From Anisodus tanguticus (taxonomy: Eukaryota; Streptophyta; Magnoliopsida; Solanales; Solanaceae), in NCBI GenBank assembly GCA_034509755.1, contig CM067541.1, forward strand, positions 5,630,001 through 5,694,000: 64,000 nucleotides of DNA. The letters run 5' to 3'. The translations under genes were made by a program, and so were the position numbers. The notes under the pieces were generated by a model. It did not search any database and had not been told where the DNA came from. It saw nothing but the letters and a program-made list of their open reading frames with translations. This document shows, piece by piece, positions 36,501 to 48,400 of the stretch. Positions within the stretch are counted from its first letter, which is position 1. The number at the start of each line of letters is the position of its first letter.

Positions 36501-37906
36501 CAAATTCAACGAAACAGAATTGTCATTTGTGAACTTTCGGACGGACACTAAATTTTTAATCAATTTAGGAGCATGTAAAGTATTTTTCAAGAGGAGTGGT
36601 GGATTGGGGGGAGACAACGTTTTTCGACCGTACCCTAGAATTGGAATAGAGCGCCATTACCAATAATTATACCCCGAGGGGTGCTCAAATTGGAATAAGA
36701 TGAGAGAGTACGAGTCGGAAGTCATGTGAGTAGTGGCCCCGGTGTCCATGTACCAATTTTGGTCGGTTGAGTCAATCCCAACGTGTGCATCGCGGCCTCG
36801 ATATCGGTCCCCGAGTAGGGCCTGCTGCATGATGGGCTTGCGGAGGTCGGGGTCCAAGAACTCCTTGCCGAGCCGGGCCCGGTCCGAATCGCTACCACCG
36901 CCATTTCGCCGGGCCACCGCGGCCGGTGGGCCGCCATCGCTTTGGGCATTGGGCACCGGATCGTTGGCGCCCACCGGCCGGCCGGGAATTTCTCGCCGCT
37001 CGCTCATTGGTATGGACCGGCATTGGCCCACGGTCCACCGCCATCGCTCCATCGCCATGGGCCCCACCGCCTGGGCCCATGGGGGCGGTGGGCCACCGTT
37101 CACCGGATGGAACCCACCGACGTTTTGCCGACTACGGAACCTCCACCATTACCACCGCGTTTGCCCCCGCGGTTTTTGTTATTATTCTTGCGATTATTCT
37201 TGCCGCCACCATGATTATGGTTTTGGCCCGAATTATTAACAAAACTCGAAGGATTAGGAGAGGATGCCATCATGACAACCTGGACTTGCTCCGGTAGCCG
37301 CCTTTTTAGCCAAACCGGCTTCTTCCAACGTAAGCATGGAGCGGGCTTGATGGAAGTCGGGAAGAGGGTTGCTTTGGCGAAGGAGAGTGCCAACACCATT
37401 ATAGGCCTCCGAAAGACCGGCAACCAAGCGTAGAACTAGACGATTATTTGTTACTTGGTGCGCCAACGTTACGGAGTTGATCCGCCAATTCCTTTAGTTT
37501 CTTGCAATATGCGAAACGTTCGGAAATACGTCCATTCGAACGAGAGAGAATTCTGCTCGAGTGTGACGATACGGGAATGCTTGGTTGTCTTGGAATATGT
37601 CACGCAATCTATTCCATGCAGCCATAGCCGTGGTATCGGGCTCCATAATCGTCGTAGAAGGTCCACCGAAATAGTGGCGTATATCCACCGAAGAACGGTA
37701 GCATCAAGTGTAATCCACACCTCGGGATCCTCCGCGGAAGGGTCAGCGGGAGGAATTATGTGATGAAGAACTTGATACGAGATAGCGTGAATTTTAAACA
37801 ACTCCGCCCACGTTGCATATTGAACGTTTTCCATCTCAAGAACAATAGGGACACCGAGCTTGATATTGGAAAGCGTGAGGGCGGGGTGAAAATTGTTCTT
37901 AGACAT
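33550..37906 (-). pseudogene. copia gag-pol, frameshifted
   Basis: Reading on minus: gag starts at Met 37906 (MSKNNFHPALTLSN) and runs in three frames to about 37100, with a Gly/Asn-rich tail. Protease WYMDTGATTHMTSD lies near 36755. The integrase zinc-binding part and core run 36447-35540 (FLDDYSRFLW, QNGKAERKIRS), followed by a Pro-rich spacer (about 35400-35200). RT is 35081-34440 (DVKNAFLHGDL, LYVDDIILIAS after a frame change). RNase H is 34115-33550, ending near DDAGVC and a stop. Domain order marks Ty1/copia. At least five frame changes, mostly small indels in GC-rich stretches, make it non-coding as sequenced. Confidence 0.85.
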
Positions 37907-38069
37907 ATTTGAAAGAACAAAGAAGGAGGATAAATTTAAGAGAGGTTTTTGAGAGCGGAAGATGAGATATTTGGAGAGAAAAACCCGAGGGAGGGGGGGG
38001 GTTCTCGGCCAAGGATACAAAAAGTTTGAGAGAAGAAAACTTTTGTTTAGACCTAGTCTCTTGATACCA

Positions 38070-38271
38070 TGAAAGAAATAATCCCCTTGATTATTTTCAT
38101 TGATTGAATAGATATATATACAAGTTACAAAATAGGAGAATCCTATTCCTAATCTATTCCTAAAACCTTATTCTACCATAACTCTAACTATACAATTATG
38201 GTAGGTGTATAACTCTAATTATGGTAATCATTATACTACAATATTACATAAATATATACTCCTAATATACA
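38070..38271 (-). repeat. LTR2 (functional 5' LTR) of the second copia element
   Basis: 202 bp, the same as 33142-33343 by eye over the AT-rich part, and directly adjacent to the tRNA-Met primer-binding site. Confidence 0.8.
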
Positions 38272-38471
38272 CTTTGCTTTTCCGTGATCATAGGGCCTCT
38301 GCTCCCGTGATGGGCTCTCGCTCCAGTGCAATGGCCTTCCGGCCCACCGGCAGCGGTGGCCCACCGCCGAGGCCCTTGTCTTTTGTTTACTGTTTTGCCT
38401 AGTGATATATATGTGATATACACCGATGTATATTCGGTGTATATCACATGTATATTAGGAGTATATATTTA

Positions 38472-38633
38472 TGAAAGAAATAATCCCCTTGATTATTTTC
38501 ATTGATTGAATAGATATATATACAAGTTACAAAATAGGAGAATCCTATTCCTAATCTATTCCTAAAACCTTATTCTACCATAACTCTAACTATACAATTA
38601 TGGTAGGTGTATAACTCTAATTATGGTAATCCA
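38472..38633 (-). repeat. LTR1, outer LTR copy with internal deletion
   Basis: 162 bp, same orientation as the other two. It keeps both the TTTCA end and a terminal CA (plus strand) but lacks about 39 bp between GGTAATC and CA. Abuts the ACGTA target repeat. Confidence 0.7.
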
Positions 38634-38815
38634 ACGTACGTGCGCTTTCCTTATCATTTCTTCTTTGTTTATTCTAAAAATAAACATTTCACTTTCTTTA
38701 GAAAATTATTGAGTTTTCATTGGATACTCTCTTTACTCACATAGGTGGATGAGTTTTGTCTTGACGTCTTCACTTACATTATTTTCTTTTTTTAACTATC
38801 TTAATTTTGTCTAGT

Positions 38816-39185
38816 GAGCGGAGGATCTATCCTGACCGTCTCTCTACCATCTAGAGTAAGAATAAGGTATGCGTATACTCAGTGACGAAGAAATAATTTT
38901 TATCAAAGGAATTTTAAAATTAAAGAAAATGTTGCTAGTGAGATTTGAACCTACATGTTCTACATAAATTTGAACCCCTTTATCACTTAGCTAAAATTTG
39001 ATTTGTGTTAAGGGGTTTCATATTTAATAAATATAAATAAAATAAAATTTTATCTCTATATACATAGTGTAATTGTTTGACAAAGGGGATTGGACTCTAT
39101 GTAGATCCACCCCTGTGTATAATATATATTCTTCTCAGACCCTACTAGTAAAACTATACTGAATATATTAATATTGTTATTGTAA
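38816..39185 (+). repeat. TS-type SINE interrupted by an hAT MITE
   Basis: Left part 38816-38879 (GAGCGGAGGATCTATCCTGA to the GGTATGCGTATACT block); right part 39124-39185 (CTCAGACCCTACTAG to a degenerate TTG tail). The two halves line up with the TS consensus around the insertion at 38880-39115. Confidence 0.55.
38880..39115. mobile_element. hAT-type MITE, 236 bp
   Basis: Starts CAGTGACG and ends CCACCCCTG, i.e. CAG...CTG hAT-like ends. Flanking 8-mers CGTATACT and TGTATAAT match at 6 of 8 positions. Non-coding. Confidence 0.5.
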
Positions 39186-39424
39186 TGAATTCAATTCTTA
39201 GAACCTTAAAAAACTTATACAATTCAAAATCATGAATAGACTTCAAAATTATTTCTATTAGGTGTTTGACAGAATGCAAAACTTAATATTTTATTTTGAC
39301 TTTTGTATTATGTTGAACTTTAGCAATAAGAATAATAAATGCACCTCAATTGCAAGTTACTTGAAGTCATTGTATGATTTTCATTCTCGCTACACTTAGG
39401 TCTCGATTGATAGTGTACATTACT

Positions 39425-39675
39425 TTGTGAAGGGGAAAGTACCGAAGGCGAAACCCCTCATCTGTACCAGAGGCCCCTTGATCAGGTGGGATGTAAATCG
39501 AGGTATATGCGCGAGTGACAGTCCTGCAAGGGAGAGGACCAACGAGACACGAACCCAGCAACAACCCTTGCAATATTTCAGCAAAGACTGTCACCACACG
39601 GATTCGAACCCGCGACGTTAGAGTGGTTGTACCTCAATCACCTTGCCACTTACCAACTCACCTGTGCCCGGGGGC
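39425..39675 (-). repeat. tRNA-derived SINE, perfect 14-bp target duplication
   Basis: On minus it runs from CCCCCGGGCACAGGTGAGTT (A-box region TGAGTTGGTAAGTGG) through the B-box GGTTCGAATCC (about 39600) to ATTTTGC-free DNA ending TTCCCCTTCACAAAG. TAGTGTACATTACT occurs at 39411-39424 and 39676-39689. Confidence 0.85.
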
Positions 39676-39689
39676 TAGTGTACATTACT

Positions 39690-39939
39690 GATAGGTCTCG
39701 TTTCATATTGTGCACTTGGGATTCTTAATAATTGCAGAAGTCGTTTGATTTCTCCAAAATCACCTTTAATGGTAATCTCTTTCTTCCAACAGTATTCCCC
39801 AGCAGAAACAAAATGAACTAGGTTTTGGCCTTCTAATACCCAAAGTGAAAAAACAAGTGAAAATACCAAAAAAGCCCTCAGATTTTACGTCCCAATGTCA
39901 TCCTTGTCGATATTGGATTCAGAATTTAAAATTTATGAG

Positions 39940-40000
<61 letters not shown>

Positions 40001-42422
40001 TCTATCTGTTTCATTTTACTTGTCATGTTTTCCGTTGCACACCCTTAGGAAACATTAACGAAAAGGGTAATTTGACTCAATTATCCTTATTTATTTTTTA
40101 GAGAATATCATTTTGGTCCCTTATTTATTGGTAAATTCTGATTTTGGTCCTTATTACAAATGATTTAACACATTTGACCTTTAATTATTAATTAAAAGCT
40201 CTGTTTTTATCCCTTTACGTAAGAATTATGTTATATTTGAACTATTATTAGAAGTATATCACCCTTAAATAGTACAAGTTTAACATAAAACATGGGTAAT
40301 TAAATGATGACACGATCAATAATTCTGAAAAAAATGTGAAATTCATAAGCAAAGAGATCGAAAGTGCACATTTCAAGTAATTGAAGGTCATGTGCTTATT
40401 CAGATATTATAAGGACTAAAATTAGAATTTATCAATAACTGAGTAAGGTATTTATTGAGTAAGGATAAAGATTGAAACTAATAATTAATTATATATTATT
40501 TATCTAAAATGAGAATTATTTTGGACCAGTTATTTTTAGTAAGCACATCAACTAAAATGAATTAGAGGCAATTTATAATAATTTGGTTCACAATTAAATA
40601 TTTATTAACGGGCATGCACTGAATCCGCCACTGAATCATCGGGTTTGCACAATTTTGAAAAGGTAATTGTAACGTTATATATATAGTTGGAGGGTCCAAA
40701 TGATGAATAATAAGGACTCGTTTAGCCATAAAAGTTATTCACTTTTTTCGGAATAATTTTTTACTTTATTTGAAAAATAAGTGTTTAATTATAAAAAAAA
40801 AAATTCAACTTGAAATTGTATTTCAAATTTGGAAACAATTATTTTTATTAAATTAATAAAATGAGCTGTTGGGACCCACCCAGTAGTTATTTTTAAAAAA
40901 GTATCTCAAATTTGAAAAACAAATTATACTCTTTTCTAAATCACTTTCCACTTTTAAAGTTATATTTAAGTATATTTAATCATAAATATTAATCCACATA
41001 TTCTTTACATAAGTTACAACCAAAAACAATTATATTTTCAGCTCTAACTCTATAAATTCTAAACAAATTGAAACATTTTTGGAATCTAGGGCTAAACGCC
41101 TACTTATATTATTGGACACTTCTAAGAATCACAATTTTCTCTGGAAGTCGTGATCAATTTTTCAGTTTGACTTGAGATTGAGTTTTAAAAAGTAAAGCAG
41201 ATTTTTGAATGTTATAATTTTAAATTAAATATGTGTATAATGTATAAAAATGTTTTTAAATTTTGTGACCTTAAATATGTCATGTGGGATATTGAAATTA
41301 AAGAATTATCAAATTAGAAAAGATTTTTTTTAAACAGATTAAAAAGTAGAGTAAAACAAACAAATCGAAACAAATGGAGTAATATTTTCTTATTTTATTA
41401 CTTCATTTATTTTAATTTATGTGGTAAAGTTCGTTTCGAGTGTCAAATAATTTAGTTTTGACTGTGAATTTGGGTATGAAGTATTTAAGTTTCTTAAAAT
41501 AAAATTTATATATTTGAAAATTACGTAAAAAGAACTATAAATCACAATAATTAATAATTTAAAATATTTTAAATATATATAAAAAATGATTTGAATCTCG
41601 AAATTTAAAAGATAACTTATAGAGAGTACATTTTATAATTATAATAAATTAATATAATTTGATATAGGTTTCATGTGGATAGATTTCTACCATAAGTCTC
41701 CTTGTTAGTTGTTACCACATCATTCTCCCCAACGAGGCTGGTTACTACTTACTACTACTACTAATCTACAAACGAAGACACTTTTTCTTTTTCCTCTTCT
41801 GACACCTTCTCTCTCATATTATCTCTTTTTTCCTCTGCTATATTTCCAAGATTGGACGACAACTTCACCAGTCTATTCAGTACATACACAGAGAGAAAAG
41901 GCTGCAAAAATCTTTGAGATTTGTATCTTATTTTTGTAGAGTAAGAAGAAATATGATATATTTATAGAATCAGCCTAGTAGTATAGGTGAAGTTAATTCA
42001 AAGGCGGCTACAAATTTATGACTCAACCAATCTTTCTTCTTTATCTGCATGTGGGGTTGGTTTAATTTTGAGTCTTACTAATAGTAATGGCATCATCAAG
42101 AATTGAAATTTTGTTGTTTTGGCTCGAGGGTCGAGGTGGGGGTGGGAGCAAAATCAAGATTATGCTCTGTTAGTGATCCCTTTTGTTTTTTTTTTTTTTT
42201 GTTTCTGTCTGCTTGTATTGGAGTTTAGGATATGTTTCTTCACTGGAAATATTCTTCTAGAGTGATAAGATAAAAATGAAATCTTTACTAGCTTTTTCTC
42301 TTGTGTACCAGTGAATTTCAGTTAGCCTCATAAGTTGAAGTTGGTATCTTGGGTTAGTTAGTTTTTAGCAGAATTTTTTTTTCTGTTCTTGTGAGTGTGG
42401 TAGAAAATTTGAGGAGAAAAAA
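39690..42422. other. intergenic DNA and 5' flank of the NPY gene
   Basis: Contains a long (AT)n microsatellite (39942-39999), a MITE with CGTTTAGCC ends (about 40726-41104) and Stowaway-like remnants (about 41150-41640). A pyrimidine-rich stretch at about 41780-41930 and the following 500 bp may be 5' UTR with an intron, but this cannot be shown without transcripts. Confidence 0.4.
39942..39999. repeat. (AT)n microsatellite
   Basis: About 29 uninterrupted AT units. Confidence 0.95.
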
Positions 42423-45400
42423 ATGAAGTTCATGAAGTTGGGATCAAAACCTGATACATTTCAAGATCAAGGAAAAGGTGTAAGGTATGTTAATGGTTTA
42501 TTATTTTCTTGTTTTATTTGCAAATGTACTTAAATATCTCTTTCATTTAAGTAATCATCTGCTTTGGCTACTTGATTATTTGTTTGCTATCTTCTACTGC
42601 TTTTGTTTTGTTTGTTGTATGTCCCCTTCTTCTCCATACAATTGAAAAATAGTACAGTATTCACTTTTTTCTCTCTTTTCTTACCCTCTCTAGTTTAATT
42701 AACACCTATAAACTTCAACAATAACAACAACAACATACCTAGTGCGATCTTATAAGTATATTTTGAAGAAGGTAGAGCGTAGGTAGACATTACCCTACCT
42801 TTGGAAGGTAAAGAGTCGTTTCCGATAAACCAGCTCAGTTTAGCTCCAACAAACTTGACAGCATAAAAATATAGTTTATGAGTTAAGGCTGACGCGCATA
42901 GCGAAAGCTCAGTACATCGGAGTGCTCTTTTTTTATTTGGTCCTCTAAATGATAAATGTATTTAATTATTCATAAAAAATGAGACTAGAAACCTGAAAAT
43001 AAGCCATGTTAGCTGCTACAACATGTAAAAATCTTTTACTCTGTAAGTTCATATAAGTTGATTTCATGAACATTGAGCAAGTATTATGCATGACAGTAAG
43101 CTAACCCTTTTTCGGTAATCCTTTTTTATTTTATAATTTCCTGTTTTAATTATTGTAAAGGAAGAAAATTTATTTTTTGGCTTTATCTTTCTTCTCTTAT
43201 TTGGATATGAACACCTTATGTTACGCAGTATGTCTTCCACTTCTTGCACATGTACAGAACTAGCTTGGAGATTGCTTTGCAAAAACAATAGAGACAGCTA
43301 TTAAAAATAATACTCTATTTGTCCCAATTTGTTTGACACTTTTCACTTTTCGAGTGTGTTTGAACGTAGAATATTTAAAATTTTCAAAATAAATTTACAT
43401 ATTCGGAAACTACGTAAAAAGTATTATAATTCACCATTATTAATAGTTTAATATATTTAAAAGACAAATGAAAAATTACAGTAAAAAAAATAACTCTCTT
43501 GACTCTCAAAAAGCGAAAAGTGTTAAACAAATTGGGACGAGGGAGTAAAGGGTTTCTTTTTCTTAGAACTAAGTTAGAAGTTGTGGATACAAAGATTCTA
43601 ATTTTATACTCTTACTAATCTTGAAAGCAGGCAATTTTTGTTTAATTTTTTATTTTTGGTGTCCCCCTTTATTTGCCTATTTTAGTGTTTCTTGTTACCT
43701 TTAAAGAAATTTGAAGGTGGCTTGCATGAGGACATTCAAAAAGTTGTGTTAATTCTACTTTCTGCGTTTGATTGGTAGGTGGTCCAATATTTACTACTCA
43801 TAAGAGTAATGTAATGGCCTTGGTGGGGTCAATGATCTCCAATTATTTGATCAGCTAAATTATGTTTCCATTTTGTGAGATTAATTACTCGACCTACTGT
43901 TTGACATACAATGCCTGAACTAGATAAAAAATGGTGAAACAAGGGACATATGCAGTAACATGAATAGCCACGTAGGTGTATTTTTGGTTTTTGCGTTGGT
44001 GGAATTTCTTGTTCCCCGACTGAGTGAAATGCTGGAATCAAAATGGAAACGAATTTATATTAGGGATTTTTTCATTTTTGGCCGGTCGGCCGAAATTAAT
44101 TACGGGTGCTAACTAAAATATACAAAACATATATATTGGTTATGCATATAATGTATGTATGTATGTATACTATATGTATACTTATACTTAATATACAAAA
44201 CATATGCATTTGCCGGGTACCATTTTTTAGGGCGGTCCGAAAAGGTTATTATCCCTTTATATTATGTAAACCGTCAGCATAATTATTTTACATTATCAAT
44301 GCATTTTAATTGGTTATGACAGGTTATTCAGTTGATTTTTTCTGTTACTAAATTAGGATTACTATAGATAACCTGTTGCTATACGTCACCTTTAATCTGA
44401 TGGTGTAATATAATTATACAATATGAGTACACAGAAGCTAAACTCAATGGCAGAACGTTCGCAACTGGAACTTGGATTTCTATGATTATGTTTCACAAGC
44501 AAACATTTAACAGTACTGGAATCACTTTTAGTTAACACAAAGCTAAGATTAGATTGATTCTAGTCAATCTTGAAGGTTTTATCTATTTGTTTCCGACTCT
44601 TTGTCTAACACAAACTCAAGTTTGTGGAGTTCTTCACCATTGGTGGAATTATAGTTTAAGCTAAATGAATTTGCTATTTTGACTTATGCTGGGGTTGAAG
44701 TGATCATCCAAGGTTGAGGTGCATTTAATTGATAGACATTGTTCAGTATTAGCAAAGGATGCGAATATTTTCAACTTATATTCAAGGAACTTCAATTGTA
44801 CATTACTTAAAAGTTGAATTGGAAAGCTGTCTATCACATGAATTACTCTCTTCTTTTCTTTAGTAAAGGTTTTAATATAACTTTCAGTGCACTTAAACTA
44901 CTAGCAGCAGTTTTTTGTTTTGTTACTTTACTTTTGCCTTCTGAGCCGAGGGTCTACCGGAAACAGCCTCTCTACGCTACAAAGGTAGGGGTAAGGTCTG
45001 CGTACATCCTACCCTCGTCAGACCCCACATGTGGGATCACACTGGGTTTGTTGTTGTTGTTGTTACTTTATTTTTGCCATATAGATAACTTAATTAGCGG
45101 AAATTTTAACTAACAAAAAAAATGATATTATTAGTGTGATGTGTGGGTTAGGCTCGTGTCACGGGTTTGAACCCTACTAGTATTTGAGTGGAGAAGGGTA
45201 AAGGGACTGGCCCATTATCCACCGAGTTTCAAACCATGTGCCAGTTGGTCCTTGGGGTATTTCTCAGTTATTAAAAAAAAAAGCATCACTAAGATTCTTA
45301 ACTTTAATGTCTTCACCGAAATCCTGCTGTATTGAATGCCTTCTTCACCACACTTAGGTTGATTGCCCACAACTGCTTTTCTGTTCTCGTCTATTCAAAT

Positions 45401-48400
45401 GGAGTATTATGTTATCTATTTCAGTTCCTTGCTGTACTCTGATCACATTCTAAAGTAGTATATGAATTTTGATCTACTGGTGTAGGTATGTGTCATCTGA
45501 GCTGGCAACAGATGTTACCATCATTATTGGTGAAGTAAAATTTTATCTTCACAAGGTAACTTGACCGTTTATGCAAAGGAGAAGTGCTATAATTTCCAGT
45601 ACATTATATTTATTTAGCACTTCCAGCATCCAGCTGTTGGGAGATGCAAGTTTTTCCCCTCTGTACTATAATCCTGATTCGTACAGGGCTTCGGTTTAAG
45701 AGAACAACACGTGGTGGGTGGGTTAGGCTTTATCGCAAGTTCAAATCCTGCCACGGACATAAGCCTAGTATTTAAGTGAAAAGGGTAGAATGACCAATTA
45801 TCTATCGAGTTTTGAACTGTGAACCAGTTGGCCATCGGGGATTTCTCCGTTATAAATGAGTGAGCCGTGTTCTTAAGTGAAATCGTCTTTACATTTGGTT
45901 GAGCTAGGCTACAGGTCCACCTTAAGTTCAAAGAAGTTTGGTGCTTTAACTTAAAAGTGGACTATCTGATGTTCCCGGCAAGCCAAGACCAAAGGGAATG
46001 AAACTGCAGGGGAGGGGGCTGAACTTGCCTAAATTTTGTAGGAGCAAGGGTGATTTCACTAAACAAATAGTACTTGATTGTTATCCTTCTTCAATGAAAT
46101 TCATTTCCGTTCATGTTACCAGTCTCAAAAAATGAAATTCATTTCCGTTCAGTTAAGTAAAGCTTCAGTTTCTCAATGATCTTGAGCTAGGGATAATGAA
46201 CAAAGTTTGCATGTAGAACTATATTATTGTATAGAAGAAAACAAAAATATAGTTGATGTTGTTGTTTGTAGTTGATGAATTTGCCACATGATCCAAATTC
46301 ATCTCATTTCTTCGTTAACTGCAATTGTTTATGGAAGACCTTTAGAATTTCTTCGCACATCCGAGTGACTTGTTTGTTAGGTTGTTCTTGACATAACAAT
46401 ATAAGCTATCTCCGAACCTTTATAAATGAAAATGTAACCTTTACTAGTCTCCATTTGCTAACTGTAACCTTTACTTTCATGTGAGATACTTCTTTCCCAT
46501 CTGAATCTGTATTAGTATCTAATTTACATTTTATACTGATTTTGCTTTGCCAGTTTCCTCTGTTGTCCAAGAGCAACAAACTTCAAAGCCTCGTTTCAAA
46601 AGCAAATGAAGAGAATTCTGAAGAAATTCAGTTAGTTGATTTTCCTGGTGGATCTAAAGCTTTTGAGATTTGCGCCAAATTTTGCTATGGAATGACGGTG
46701 ACTCTCAATCCTTACAATGTTGTTGCTGCCCGCTGTGCGGCTGAGTATCTTGAGATGACTGAAGATGCCGACCGAGGAAACCTTATCTTCAAAATTGATG
46801 TATTCCTCAATTCCAGCGTTTTCCGCAGCTGGAAAGATTCAATTATCGTTTTACAGACCACCAAGTCTCTTCTACCATGGTCTGAAGATCTAAAGGTGGT
46901 AGGGAGATGTATCGATTCCATTGCATCAAAAACTTCAATGGATCCTTCGAGTATTACATGGTCCTACACTTATAACAGAAAAGTCGGGACGAAATTCCCT
47001 GGGAAAGTGGAATCCGTACCAAAGGATTGGTGGGTTGAAGATATATGTGAACTCGAGATAGATCTTTACAAGCGAGTTATGGTTGCAGTTAAATCTAAGG
47101 GAAGGATGGATGGTAGTGTTATTGGCGAGGCACTAAAAACTTACGCAATGAGGTGGTTGCCCGATTCTATCGAGGCTTTAGTATCTGAAGCTCACAGTAG
47201 GAGGAACAAGTCCTTGTTAGAAACTATAATCTGCCTATTGCCTTCTGATAAAGGTTTTACTTGTCCGTGTAGTTTCTTGCTTAAGTTACTGAAAGTCGCT
47301 ATTCTTGTGGGAGCGAATGATTCGTCAAGGGATTGTCTCGTAAGAAGTATCAGCTTAAAGCTTGACGAGGCTTCCGTTGATGATCTTTTGATTCCAGCAA
47401 GGTCTCCCCTAACTACTATTTATGATGTTGAACTAGTGAAGTGCCTTGTGGACCGATTCATGGCTCGTGAAAGAAGTAGTCGGGATAAGAACATTCCCGC
47501 GAAGAGCACCAATGATTTCATCTTGGGGCATGCATCGTGGTTGAAAGTTGGTAAATTAATTGATGTATATCTTGCAGAAATTGCTCGTGATCCAAACGTC
47601 AATCTCTCTATTTTCATCGAACTGTTGCAATCAATTCCGGACTCAGCAAGACCAATCCATGATGCATTATATGAGTCAATCGATATCTATCTGCAGGTTG
47701 GTTATTTATTTTTTCCTTCCCATCATAAGTTCTGCCCGTCCATGTACTAAAACCAGCATAACCAATATCATGTTTGGTAGCATTTTAGTTGCTAGGTATA
47801 AAATTCAGCATACTTAGTATGGTGTTTGGTTACTAGTTTACAATCCCGCATAACTAATAATAAGTTATGGGGAATCGTTGTATGAATAATTAATTCTTGC
47901 ATTACTAATACCTGCATAAGAAAGGGATCCTTGGAGTAACTGGTAAAGTTGTTGTCATGTGACCAGAAGGTCATCGGTTCAAGTCGTGGAAACAGTCTCT
48001 TGCAGAAATGTGAGGTAAGGCTTCGTACAATATACTCTTGTGGTCCGACCCTTCCCTGGGCCCCGCGTACGGCGGGAGCTTAGTGCACCGGGCTGCCCTA
48101 TTTTACTAATACATGCATAACCTAATTAATAACCAAACGACCCCTTAATTTGAATGCAGCCGTCTAATTCTTCACTAGATATGTCTCATTTAGTTGAACC
48201 TAAACAGCTTCTTTGCTTACCATGCTCCAATCTCATACTGGTCCTACATAGCTAGCTAATATAAGCAAATGTTGTTTTTTTCCAATATATATATATCATG
48301 AGTAAATGAAGAAATATATCTTTGTGTAACTGCTACAATGGATATCAGCTGTTTTAGATGCCATTTTGAAGCTTTAACAACAAATACAATGACGCCTCAG

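Larger units (their letters stand above)
33142..38633 (-). mobile_element. Ty1/copia retrotransposon with three LTR copies
   Basis: Minus orientation. LTR3 (downstream) 33142-33343, LTR2 38070-38271, and an extra outer copy LTR1 38472-38633 that lacks about 39 bp near its end. Next to LTR2 lies a primer-binding site (TGGTATCAAGAG on minus, 38058-38069), matching initiator tRNA-Met use. A purine-rich tract (GGAAAAGCAG on minus) abuts LTR3 at 33344-33354. ACGTA flanks the whole unit (33137-33141 and 38634-38638). The LTRs look nearly identical over their AT-rich 160 bp, suggesting recent insertion, yet the coding part is heavily frameshifted. Confidence 0.85.

Noticed and set aside
36733..37297. 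Plus-strand open frames rich in Gly, Arg and Pro
   Set aside because: Shadows of the GC-rich gag-protease part of the minus-strand copia element.
39845..40101. Open frames with (YI)n repeats
   Set aside because: Translations of the AT microsatellite.
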